Shown piece by piece: positions 1 to 5,952 of a stretch of DNA of 6,673 nucleotides (positions are counted from its first letter, which is position 1; each line of letters begins with the position of its first letter). This stretch comes from JADJLQ01 sp964396995 (GTDB taxonomy: Bacteria; Bacteroidota; Bacteroidia; Chitinophagales; Saprospiraceae): assembly GCA_964396995.1 (NCBI GenBank), contig CAYNIG010000280.1, positions 1 through 6,673 on the forward strand, in the 5' to 3' direction. The translations under genes were made by a program, and so were the position numbers. The notes beneath the pieces were generated by a model. It was not told the DNA's origin. It ran no database searches and was given only the letters and a program-made list of their open reading frames with translations.

Positions 1-202
1 TTATTTCAAAGTGCTGGAGCACACCCCAAGTTACCCATATTAAATTCGTCATTTTTTACTTAATAAGTTCAACCGAATATGGTAGCTATTTCTATTGCAT
101 CCGCAGCTCCTATCGGTTTGGGTAATTTAAGCATCAAACGCTTGCCTGTTTTTTTATGTCAATAAACTTTAAAAATGGAAAAACGGACGCACCAAGGAGA
201 TC
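1..202. other. Left-edge region without a supportable gene
   Basis: No frame on either strand stays open long enough for a credible gene. Two short stretches look somewhat protein-like but are closed by stops at both ends. One is a plus-strand peptide of 28 codons from ATG at 79 to TAA at 163-165. The other is a minus-strand frame of about 29 codons over the same bases, ending in TGA at 71-69. The stretch GTGCTGGAGCAC at 11-22 is a small inverted repeat. Because the coupled genes begin abruptly just to the right, this part could be a degraded gene or the end of a mobile element, but nothing in the sequence identifies one. Confidence 0.5.
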
Positions 203-295
203 TTGAGTACAGATGATTTAAATTTTAATGCCTCTGTGCTACAAAGTTTAAAGGAATTCTTTAGCTTTGAAAGAAAGAATCTGCAATTCACATGA
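203..295 (+). CDS. Short unrecognised ORF, possibly the 3' remnant of a longer gene
   Basis: The frame is open from 173 to the TGA at 293-295. The first usable start is TTG at 203, giving 30 residues, with AAGGAG at 194-199 only 3 bases upstream. The peptide (LSTDDLNFNASVLQSLKEFF, then a basic tail ending NLQFT) reads like a soluble protein C-terminus, and the codons before 203 also look protein-like. It is therefore either a very small gene or the end of a longer one whose 5' part is lost or frameshifted near 170. Its stop overlaps the next gene's start as ATGA at 292-295, the best evidence that it is translated. I do not recognise the family. Confidence 0.4.
   Translation: MSTDDLNFNASVLQSLKEFFSFERKNLQFT
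262..269 (+). promoter_or_regulatory. Candidate Bacteroidota -7 promoter element (TAGCTTTG)
   Basis: TAGCTTTG matches the TAnnTTTG consensus exactly and lies 22 bases before the ATG of the 47-residue membrane protein. Transcription would start near 274. No good -33 TTTG lies 17-23 bases upstream; TGTG at 235-238 is the nearest match. It sits inside the preceding short ORF, so it may be an internal promoter for the membrane protein and miaE, or a chance match. Confidence 0.35.
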
Positions 296-435
296 CTACC
301 AGTAAATCAAAAGCAAAACCTAAAGCACCAAAAGGTAAGGGCGATGTAAAGCAAATGAAAAACTTTTTTACCATTGTAGGTATCATCGCTGTTATTCTAT
401 TCTTTCTCATCTATATGATCTTTCAAAGTACATGA
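292..435 (+). CDS. Small single-pass membrane protein, 47 aa, function unknown
   Basis: This small ORF runs from ATG at 292 to TGA at 433-435. The first 23 residues are rich in Lys, Pro and Ala and strongly basic (SKSKAKPKAPKGKGDVKQMK). They are followed by one hydrophobic helix at about residues 25-44 (FFTIVGIIAVILFFLIYMIF) and the tail QST. The basic N-terminus predicts a cytoplasmic N-terminus with the C-terminus outside the inner membrane. ATG at 292 is the first possible start after the in-frame stop at 268-270. Both ends overlap neighbours by ATGA: the upstream ORF ends at 295 and miaE starts at 432, so translational coupling is likely. No cysteine lipobox or other motif is visible. I cannot assign a function; a role linked to MiaE would be a guess from position. 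Confidence 0.7.
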   Translation: MTTSKSKAKPKAPKGKGDVKQMKNFFTIVGIIAVILFFLIYMIFQST

Positions 436-1016
436 AACTAAGTCTTGATGTTGCAGTACCTTCTTCCCATGCATGGATAGATACTGTGCTTCACGATTTT
501 AATTCTTTCCTGCAGGATCATGCTGACTGCGAACGAAAAGCCAGTGCAATGGCGATGAGTATGGTTGCCAAATATCCGGATCGGAGTGAAATTATCCCGG
601 ATCTCATTGAAACAGCTATAGAAGAACTTGACCATTTCAATCAGGTTTATCACATTATGAAAGAAAGAGGTGTATCCTTGCCATCCTCTATGCAGGAAGA
701 CCCCTATATAAAAGCGCTGCTGTCACAAATGAAAACACCGGTACTACAACGCTTTCTTGATCGCTTGTTGGTTGGGTCACTGGTAGAAATGAGGGGGGCG
801 GAAAGATTCAAAATGATTGAAGAGAACCTCAACGACCCCGAATTAAAAAAATTTTATAAAATGCTTTGGACATCAGAAGCCAAGCACGGAAATATCTATG
901 TAAAAATGGCATTGAATTATTTTACCCACAATGAAGTATACCAACGACTTCATTGGTGGGTGGAAAAAGAGGCTGAAATTATTTCTGTATTACCGTTGCG
1001 CCCTGCGCTTCACTAA
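432..1016 (+). CDS. miaE: tRNA-(ms2io6A)-hydroxylase MiaE, non-heme diiron enzyme
   Basis: MiaE is a cytoplasmic oxygen-dependent monooxygenase that hydroxylates the isopentenyl side chain of 2-methylthio-N6-isopentenyladenosine at position 37 of tRNAs reading U-initial codons. The 194 residues match the usual family length. A complete ferritin-like diiron ligand set is visible: E34 (DCERKA), E65 and H68 (EELDH), E119 (VEMRGAE), and E149 and H152 (SEAKH). The start at 432 overlaps the upstream stop as ATGA, so translation is probably coupled to the 47-residue membrane protein. The gene converges on fba, with 40 bases between the two stops and no convincing terminator. The substrate requires MiaA and MiaB, which are not in this window. 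The assignment rests on overall sequence pattern plus the ligand set; a related diiron hydroxylase is unlikely. Confidence 0.9.
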   Translation: MKLSLDVAVPSSHAWIDTVLHDFNSFLQDHADCERKASAMAMSMVAKYPDRSEIIPDLIETAIEELDHFNQVYHIMKERGVSLPSSMQEDPYIKALLSQMKTPVLQRFLDRLLVGSLVEMRGAERFKMIEENLNDPELKKFYKMLWTSEAKHGNIYVKMALNYFTHNEVYQRLHWWVEKEAEIISVLPLRPALH

Positions 1017-1056
1017 AAGAAACAAGATCAAGAATACTGTGCTTTTAAATTATTTT

Positions 1057-2130
1057 TTAGTTCTTATTTATGCAATTCAGATCTTCAAAAGCTTCTTTCA
1101 ATCTTTTCTTGAAATTCTCTTCCCCGCTTCTCAGCCATTTTCTGGGATCATAAGTACTCTTATTGGGTTTGTCTGCCCCCTCGGGATTACCCAGTTGTGA
1201 TTGGAGATAGTCCTTCTTTTTATCATAATAATTCTTAACACCTTCCCAGAATGCCCATTGCATATCGGTATCAATATTCATTTTTATTGCACCATAACTG
1301 ATGGCTTCCCTGATATCTTCCCGAGAACAACCGGATCCGCCGTGGAATACAAAATTTACTGGTTGATCAATAGTAGTCTTATATTGATCTTTAATATAGT
1401 TTTGAGAATTTTTAAGAATGATGGGTTTCAAGGTAACATTTCCGGGAGCATATACTCCATGTACATTACCAAATGCCGCAGCGATAGTAAATGTGTTAGC
1501 GATCTTGGAAAGCTCCTCGTAAGCCTGAGCGACATGTTCTGGCTGAGTATACAGTTTATCATTGTCTACTCCACTGTTGTCTACCCCATCTTCTTCGCCT
1601 CCCGTCACACCCAGTTCTATTTCAATACCGGTGCCGATACGGGCCATTCTCTTAAAATACTTTTTTGAAGTGGAAATATTTTCGTGTATGGGTTCTTCAC
1701 TGAGATCCAGCATATGACTGCTAAAAAGCGGTATGCCCCTTGTTTTAAAAAATTTTTCCCCAACATCCAACAAACCATCAATCCAGGGTAATAAATTTTT
1801 TGCACAATGATCAGTATGTATTACCACCGGAACCCCATAAGCTTTAGCCATAAGATGAATATGAATGGCACCGGATACCGCACCCAATATGGCAGCCTGT
1901 TGCACATCATTTTTAAGGCCTTTTCCTGCTACAAATGATGCACCCCCATTTGAAAACTGTATAATCACAGGACTGTTGACTTCTTTGGCTGTTTCCAATA
2001 CGGCATTGATGGTATTGGTACCTGTTACGTTGACAGCTGGAATAGCAAAATTATCTGCATTGGCATAGTCATATAAATCTTTCAGTGCTGCACCGTGAAT
2101 TACACCAGGCTTCAGTTTTGTATTGATCAT
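1057..2130 (-). CDS. fbaA: Class II fructose-bisphosphate aldolase
   Basis: This is a zinc-dependent cytoplasmic aldolase that interconverts fructose 1,6-bisphosphate with dihydroxyacetone phosphate and glyceraldehyde 3-phosphate in glycolysis and gluconeogenesis. At 357 residues it has the length of the long, E. coli FbaA-like subgroup. Visible active-site motifs are HTDHC (catalytic D107, zinc ligand H108), IEIELGVTGGEEDG near 169-182, GNVHGVYAPG (H224, zinc), FHGGSG (H263, zinc) and MNIDTDMQWAF near 284-294, which binds the phosphate and the carbonyl group. All are intact. It starts 45 bases after the trxB stop on the same strand. I see no clear -7 element in that gap, so co-transcription with trxB is possible. 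The ATG is followed by a normal N-terminus for the family, and no Shine-Dalgarno is present. Confidence 0.95.
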   Translation of the reverse strand: MINTKLKPGVIHGAALKDLYDYANADNFAIPAVNVTGTNTINAVLETAKEVNSPVIIQFSNGGASFVAGKGLKNDVQQAAILGAVSGAIHIHLMAKAYGVPVVIHTDHCAKNLLPWIDGLLDVGEKFFKTRGIPLFSSHMLDLSEEPIHENISTSKKYFKRMARIGTGIEIELGVTGGEEDGVDNSGVDNDKLYTQPEHVAQAYEELSKIANTFTIAAAFGNVHGVYAPGNVTLKPIILKNSQNYIKDQYKTTIDQPVNFVFHGGSGCSREDIREAISYGAIKMNIDTDMQWAFWEGVKNYYDKKKDYLQSQLGNPEGADKPNKSTYDPRKWLRSGEENFKKRLKEAFEDLNCINKN

Positions 2131-2175
2131 AAAAAGGAATTGAATATTGAATTTATATTGTTTATTATTAAAATT

Positions 2176-3111
2176 TTAAATCACACCGAGAGAACTGAGG
2201 TACCGTTCTGCATCCAGTGCTGCCATACATCCGGTGCCGGCTGCAGTCACAGCTTGTCTGTATACTTTATCCTGAGCATCACCACTGGCAAATACACCCT
2301 CTATATTCGTTTTGGAAGTACCCGGTACAGTAATCAGGTAACCGCTTTCATCCATATTGAGCCAGCCTTTAAATATATCTGTATTGGGCTTATGGCCAAT
2401 AGCAACGAACAAGCCGGTAACCTCCAAAGTAGAAACTTCTCCGGATTGAGTATTCTTTAAAGTCAAGGAATTTACTCCTTTCTCTCCACCATTAATCTCT
2501 ACAGTTTCTGTATTCCAAAGCACCTGGAGATTACTTGTGTTTAATACCCTCTCCTGCATGATCCTGGAGGCCCGTAATTCATCTCTTCTGACTATGAGTG
2601 TCACTTTCTTACACAGTTTTGACAAATAAATAGCCTCTTCAGTGGCTGTGTCTCCCCCACCTACTACAGCTACTTCCTTACCTCTGAAGAAAAAACCGTC
2701 ACATACCGCGCAGGCACTTACTCCCCTGTTCATAAAGGTTTTTTCTGAAGGTAAGCCTAACCATTTGGCACTGGCACCGGTGGCTACAATCACTGCATCT
2801 GCTTCAATTTTCAGCTCTGCTTCAGATATCAGTATGTGTTTAGGACCTGTGAAGTCAACTTTTTCTATTCGTTCATATCGCAGTATTGTACCAAATCGTT
2901 CAGCTTGTCTTCTCAGGTCTTCCATTAATTCTGGTCCTAAAATGCCCTGTGGGTATCCGGGAAAGTTTTCAACTTCGGAGGTCAAGGTCAGCTGTCCCCC
3001 TGGTTCGGTTCCCGTATACATTAAAGGCTGCATGCCAGCACGCGCAGCATAAATGGCAGCTGTATATCCTGCAGGTCCGGAGCCAATAATCACACAATGA
3101 TGTTTTTCCAT
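2176..3111 (-). CDS. trxB: Thioredoxin-disulfide reductase
   Basis: This cytoplasmic flavoenzyme passes electrons from NADPH through FAD and a redox dithiol to thioredoxin. With the start at 3111 it has 311 residues, typical for the low-molecular-weight bacterial type. In order: FAD-binding GSGPAG at residues 10-15, the PGGQL and ENFPGYP stretches, the ATGA motif, the redox-active CAVC (C134 and C137), the NADPH-binding GGGDTA at 151-156 with VRRDELRAS following, and the second FAD motif FASGDAQD near 274-281. The alternative ATG at 3123 adds only MRLF and would run through the -7 promoter element at 3121-3128, so 3111 is preferred. It lies directly upstream of fba and diverges from the protease gene. 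No thioredoxin gene is in the window. Confidence 0.95.
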   Translation of the reverse strand: MEKHHCVIIGSGPAGYTAAIYAARAGMQPLMYTGTEPGGQLTLTSEVENFPGYPQGILGPELMEDLRRQAERFGTILRYERIEKVDFTGPKHILISEAELKIEADAVIVATGASAKWLGLPSEKTFMNRGVSACAVCDGFFFRGKEVAVVGGGDTATEEAIYLSKLCKKVTLIVRRDELRASRIMQERVLNTSNLQVLWNTETVEINGGEKGVNSLTLKNTQSGEVSTLEVTGLFVAIGHKPNTDIFKGWLNMDESGYLITVPGTSKTNIEGVFASGDAQDKVYRQAVTAAGTGCMAALDAERYLSSLGVI

Positions 3112-3120
3112 AAAGAGGCG

Positions 3121-3128
3121 CAAATTTA
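3121..3128 (-). promoter_or_regulatory. Candidate -7 promoter element for trxB (TAAATTTG)
   Basis: Read on the minus strand, these bases are TAAATTTG, an exact TAnnTTTG match. The element ends 9 bases before the preferred trxB ATG at 3111. Transcription would then start around 3116, leaving a leader of only a few bases. No clear -33 TTTG is seen 17-23 bases upstream, so the call rests on the -7 element and its position. Confidence 0.5.
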
Positions 3129-3218
3129 AAAGATTTCAACATGATTTTTTTAGAATAGCTGAGAATTGCTGATTCCACTATTTTTCGTCTGTAAAAAACA
3201 TATGTTGAACGATTTTTT

Positions 3219-3249
3219 TTTGAATTACGCGTAAATAGTGGTTAGTTCG
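3219..3249 (+). promoter_or_regulatory. Candidate promoter for the membrane subtilase (TTTG-N20-TAGTTCG)
   Basis: TTTG at 3219-3222 is followed after 20 bases by TAGTTCG at 3243-3249. The spacing fits the Bacteroidota primary sigma factor, but the -7 element is one base short and has C in place of a T. The element ends 4 bases before the ATG at 3254, which would place the transcription start at or next to the start codon and make the mRNA leaderless. Confidence 0.3.
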
Positions 3250-3253
3250 TATT

Positions 3254-4789
3254 ATGAATCACCTCATAGACTGGTATTCAAAAGGATTTTGGCTTGCAGC
3301 CTTCTCTCTTATTTTCTGGCACTATGTCAGGGAGAAGGAAGGTTGGTCTAAACTCGCTCAGTTGGGCTTGGTGTTGGGAATCACTATTTATGCTATCTCC
3401 TTTTCATTCGTGCAGGTTACAGCCACTTCCAAGTTATTACTGCTCACCAAAGATTTATTGCTATTGGGGTTTACTTCATTACTTTTCCAGTCCATCCGCA
3501 AATACAAACGATTGTATTGGTTGGCTGTAATCCTCCTCTACGCTCTGTCGAGATTATTTATCAGCCAATGGCACAAAAACGAATTTGCAACAAATAAAGA
3601 TGTAATCAACGTAGAAAATGAATGGGAACTATTAGTTACCCTGGATAGTAAAAATGGAATTGAGAGCCTGAAGACCTTTGTGGAAAAAAATGATTTGATT
3701 CTGAAACCTGCTTTCATATTAGATGACGAATCAGGCACTTCCCTGGATGATTATTATGCAATAGAAATACCCGAAGACCAGGAAAAAAACATAGTGGATA
3801 TTAAAGCTCAGTTGAGTGTCCTGAAACATGTTGAATGGATTGAAGACAATGAATTGATAACTGTAGAGCCTGACATACCTTCTCATGAAATCAACCGAAA
3901 TTTCAAACCAATGGTAAATGATCCTTATGTGAATAAACAATGGGCCGTGGAAATATTGGGATGGAATAAAGTGGTAGAATTATATCAAACTGGCAAGCTC
4001 AAACCAAAAAAGAAATCAAGGATTTTTATACTCGATACAGGGGTTGATGGAAATCATGAAGATCTGAAGGAATCTTACGTATCCCTTGATAAAAGTTACG
4101 ACAGTGATGATAAAGGACATGGATCGCATGTAGCCGGCATTGCAGCTGCCACTTCCAATAATGCCAAAGGTATCAGCTCAGTGTTCCCAGGAAATGAATT
4201 TACCTCAATCACCAGTATAAAGGTACTGGGACGGTTTGGTGCGGGTACCCAGCGAGATATCATAAACGGAATGCTTAAAGCAGTCGACAATGGGGCAACA
4301 GTAATAAATATGTCACTTGGTGGTCGAAGCCTTGATTCCAGGCAAAAAGCATATGATGATGCTGTATCCTATGCTAACAAAAAAGGTTGTATAGTGGTGG
4401 TGGCTGCCGGAAATGACAACGCGGATGCGAGAAACTATGCCCCGGCCAATGCTCAAGGTGTCATTACCGTTGCTGCCATAGACTCTTCTCTTAGTAAAGC
4501 CTCTTTTTCTAATTCAGTAGAGTTTATAAAATATAAAATTGCTGCACCCGGAGCAGACATTTACAGCACCATACCCGGAAATCAATATGCCCCTTTCAAT
4601 GGTACCAGTATGGCCTCTCCTTATGTTGCCGGACTAGTGGCATTGATTAAAAGTATAAAACCAGAGCTCAACACAGAAGGTGTTTATGATTTAATATACA
4701 ATTCCGGCTTGGAAAGTACCAACACCAAGATTACAGGCAAAGTGATCAATGCAGGAAGCGTATTGGATAGACTCTTGCAGCAGAATTAA
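3254..4789 (+). CDS. Membrane-anchored subtilisin-family (S8) serine protease with four N-terminal helices
   Basis: The 511-residue protein has three parts. Residues 1-106 carry four predicted hydrophobic helices (about 8-25, 35-55, 61-79 and 87-104) and no cleavable signal peptide. Residues 120-206 form an alpha/beta segment resembling the propeptide domain of subtilases. Residues 222-511 are the S8 catalytic domain with an intact triad: D261 (ILDTGVD), H289 (GHGSHVAG) and S452 (GTSMASP), plus oxyanion N387 (AAGNDN). Basic loops after helix 1 (REKEGWSK) and helix 3 (RKYKR) predict that those loops are cytoplasmic and that the protease domain faces the periplasm. The start is fixed by an in-frame stop at 3236-3238 and the absence of another Met before residue 220. 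No secretion-tail domain follows the catalytic domain. The substrate is unknown. The protease class is certain; the topology is inferred. Confidence 0.9.
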   Translation: MNHLIDWYSKGFWLAAFSLIFWHYVREKEGWSKLAQLGLVLGITIYAISFSFVQVTATSKLLLLTKDLLLLGFTSLLFQSIRKYKRLYWLAVILLYALSRLFISQWHKNEFATNKDVINVENEWELLVTLDSKNGIESLKTFVEKNDLILKPAFILDDESGTSLDDYYAIEIPEDQEKNIVDIKAQLSVLKHVEWIEDNELITVEPDIPSHEINRNFKPMVNDPYVNKQWAVEILGWNKVVELYQTGKLKPKKKSRIFILDTGVDGNHEDLKESYVSLDKSYDSDDKGHGSHVAGIAAATSNNAKGISSVFPGNEFTSITSIKVLGRFGAGTQRDIINGMLKAVDNGATVINMSLGGRSLDSRQKAYDDAVSYANKKGCIVVVAAGNDNADARNYAPANAQGVITVAAIDSSLSKASFSNSVEFIKYKIAAPGADIYSTIPGNQYAPFNGTSMASPYVAGLVALIKSIKPELNTEGVYDLIYNSGLESTNTKITGKVINAGSVLDRLLQQN

Positions 4790-5310
4790 TCTGATCCCGG
4801 GCTTATTGCTTTTTTTATCCACTGGACCATTTTGGATACATCATTTATGCCAAATACATGCACATGAGCCTGAGTATAAAAAGGCATTCGCTCTGACAAC
4901 TTACCGATTATAAAATTTTGCAAGCCGGTTTCGTCGAATCCTTTGATAAGCGGTCGTTGGTCCAATTCTGATCTTAATCTTTCCACCAGTGTTTCAACAG
5001 TGCAATCAATAAAAATAGTCAGCCCAATGGAGTTCATCCACTGTATATTGTCGTAAAAGCAAGGTGCTCCACCGCCGGTAGCTATTAAAGAATTGGTTGC
5101 TGATTCCAGGGAATGAAGTGCATTCCTTTCTTTTTCCCTGAAACCATGTTCACCGAATTTTCCAAAAATCTCGGTGATGGGCATATTGCATTGACTCTCT
5201 ATCACTTTATCCAAATCAACAAAATCATAGCCAATATCGGCAGCTAAAGCCTTACCCAATGTAGACTTACCGCTACCCATAAATCCGATCAGGAAAATCC
5301 GGGATACCAT
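4786..5310 (-). CDS. aroK: Shikimate kinase
   Basis: This cytoplasmic enzyme phosphorylates shikimate to shikimate 3-phosphate with ATP, the fifth step of the chorismate pathway to aromatic amino acids. The 174 residues are the normal length for a stand-alone enzyme. Visible motifs are the Walker A GFMGSGKST (9-17), DLD with D34 for shikimate and magnesium binding, GFREKE with R58, the GGG at 79-81, the lid arginine in QRPL (R119) and RMPFY with R141. The start at 5310 gives the canonical N-terminus immediately before the P-loop. The stop overlaps the protease stop on the other strand at 4786-4789. It diverges from yajC across 55 bases. No other aro genes are nearby, so it appears to be a dispersed pathway gene. 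Confidence 0.93.
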   Translation of the reverse strand: MVSRIFLIGFMGSGKSTLGKALAADIGYDFVDLDKVIESQCNMPITEIFGKFGEHGFREKERNALHSLESATNSLIATGGGAPCFYDNIQWMNSIGLTIFIDCTVETLVERLRSELDQRPLIKGFDETGLQNFIIGKLSERMPFYTQAHVHVFGINDVSKMVQWIKKAISPGSD

Positions 5311-5318
5311 TTCTCGTG

Positions 5319-5325
5319 CAATATA
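5319..5325 (-). promoter_or_regulatory. Weak candidate -7 element for aroK (TATATTG)
   Basis: On the minus strand TATATTG resembles TAnnTTTG with one T missing and ends 8 bases before the aroK ATG at 5310. It lies next to the plus-strand element of yajC, so the two promoters would be nearly back to back. The evidence is weak because the match is incomplete and no -33 motif is clear. Confidence 0.2.
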
Positions 5326-5326
5326 T

Positions 5327-5334
5327 TATTTTTG
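5327..5334 (+). promoter_or_regulatory. Candidate -7 promoter element for yajC (TATTTTTG)
   Basis: TATTTTTG is an exact TAnnTTTG match in the 55-base gap between aroK and yajC. Transcription would begin near 5339, giving an AT-rich leader of about 27 bases. No convincing TTTG is present 17-23 bases upstream. Confidence 0.45.
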
Positions 5335-5365
5335 TATTTTAAATTATCTAAATAAATATTATAAA

Positions 5366-5695
5366 ATGCTATTTACCATGTATTTACAAGCTTCAGGGGC
5401 AGGAGGAAATATCTTTAATTTGCTTTTATTCCCGCTCTTATTGGTTATCATGTATTTCTTTTTTATCAGACCGCAGCAAAAAAGGCAGAAAGATCAAGTG
5501 AAATTTCAATCCGAAATTAAAAAAGGGGATGAAGTGGTAACCATGAGTGGTATCATCGGCCGGGTAAATAAAATTGAGGGAGATATAGTTTCATTGCAAA
5601 TCGACACCAAATCGTATGTAAATATTGTAAAAAGTGCAATTTCTAAGGACATGACTGAATCGTATAGAAAAGGTACACCCGCTAAAATGGAATGA
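5366..5695 (+). CDS. yajC: Preprotein translocase accessory subunit YajC
   Basis: YajC is a small inner-membrane protein that associates with SecDF and the SecYEG translocon. The 109 residues match the family. One membrane helix spans about residues 16-34 and ends in the hallmark FFIRPQQKRQKD, followed by the cytoplasmic domain with KKGDEVVTMSGIIGRV (about 52-67) and a short charged tail. ATG at 5366 is taken as the start; Met5 (5378) would also give a plausible protein, and no Shine-Dalgarno decides between them. The leader is AT-rich. The gene stands alone here, divergent from aroK and followed by about 190 bases of noncoding sequence before the hairpin at 5884-5911. secD and secF are not in the window. 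Confidence 0.93.
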   Translation: MLFTMYLQASGAGGNIFNLLLFPLLLVIMYFFFIRPQQKRQKDQVKFQSEIKKGDEVVTMSGIIGRVNKIEGDIVSLQIDTKSYVNIVKSAISKDMTESYRKGTPAKME

Positions 5696-5952
5696 CGAAA
5701 ACATAAACATCCGGTTGTAGCCTTATTTTCTCAATGCCATCCGTGTTTTATGATGTTTTGCCTTGCTAGTTTCAATTGATTTCACAGGAAATAAGATAGT
5801 AATGCCTTCTTCGTTTTCCAATTAATGCACGAAGATACCGGGGCAATACCAGCACTTCACCGGAATAGAAAGACATCAAATATAAAAGGGAATCGTTTCC
5901 GATTCCCTTTTGTATTATTATGAATTGAATCAAATTTTACTTCATTCCCTGA
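5696..5952. other. Intergenic region between yajC and the response regulator
   Basis: The 257 bases hold one clear element, the hairpin at 5884-5911. A minus-strand ORF of 34 codons (ATG at 5876, TGA at 5772-5774) has a basic, leucine-rich peptide (VLPRYLRALIGKRRR in its middle). It directly follows a TATATTTG match at 5884-5877, but it has no recognisable family and is too short to call. A 32-codon plus-strand frame from ATG at 5825 runs through the hairpin and is probably chance. I see no RNA gene or repeat here. Confidence 0.5.
5884..5911. terminator. Bidirectional intrinsic terminator
   Basis: AAAAGGGAATCG and CGATTCCCTTTT form a perfect 12-bp inverted repeat around the 4-base loop TTTC. 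The stem core is GGGAATCG/CGATTCCC, flanked by an A tract on the left and a T tract on the right, so either strand yields a stable hairpin followed by U residues. It lies 42 bases after the response regulator stop (minus strand) and about 190 bases after yajC (plus strand), and can serve both convergent transcripts. The minus-strand use is the better placed. Confidence 0.85.

Noticed and set aside
11..22. GTGCTGGAGCAC inverted repeat as an operator or terminator
   Set aside because: The arms are 5 bases with a 2-base centre and no T tract, and no gene is nearby to regulate.
127..157. AAGC...GCTT followed by a T run as a terminator
   Set aside because: The stem is only 4 bp with a 7-base loop and is separated from the T run, too weak to call.
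1017..1056. Terminator between miaE and fba
   Set aside because: Only a 5-bp AT-rich pairing (AAGAA/TTCTT) across a long loop is present.
1201..1668. Long plus-strand open frame opposite the aldolase gene
   Set aside because: It is wholly antisense to fba, whose active-site motifs are intact, and its peptide shows no domain.
2642..3052. Plus-strand open frame opposite trxB
   Set aside because: It lies opposite the conserved FAD and CAVC regions of trxB; its composition is that of a reverse-complement shadow.
3111..3123. ATG at 3123 as the trxB start
   Set aside because: It adds four non-family residues and lies within the candidate -7 element; ATG at 3111 gives the usual N-terminus just before the FAD motif.
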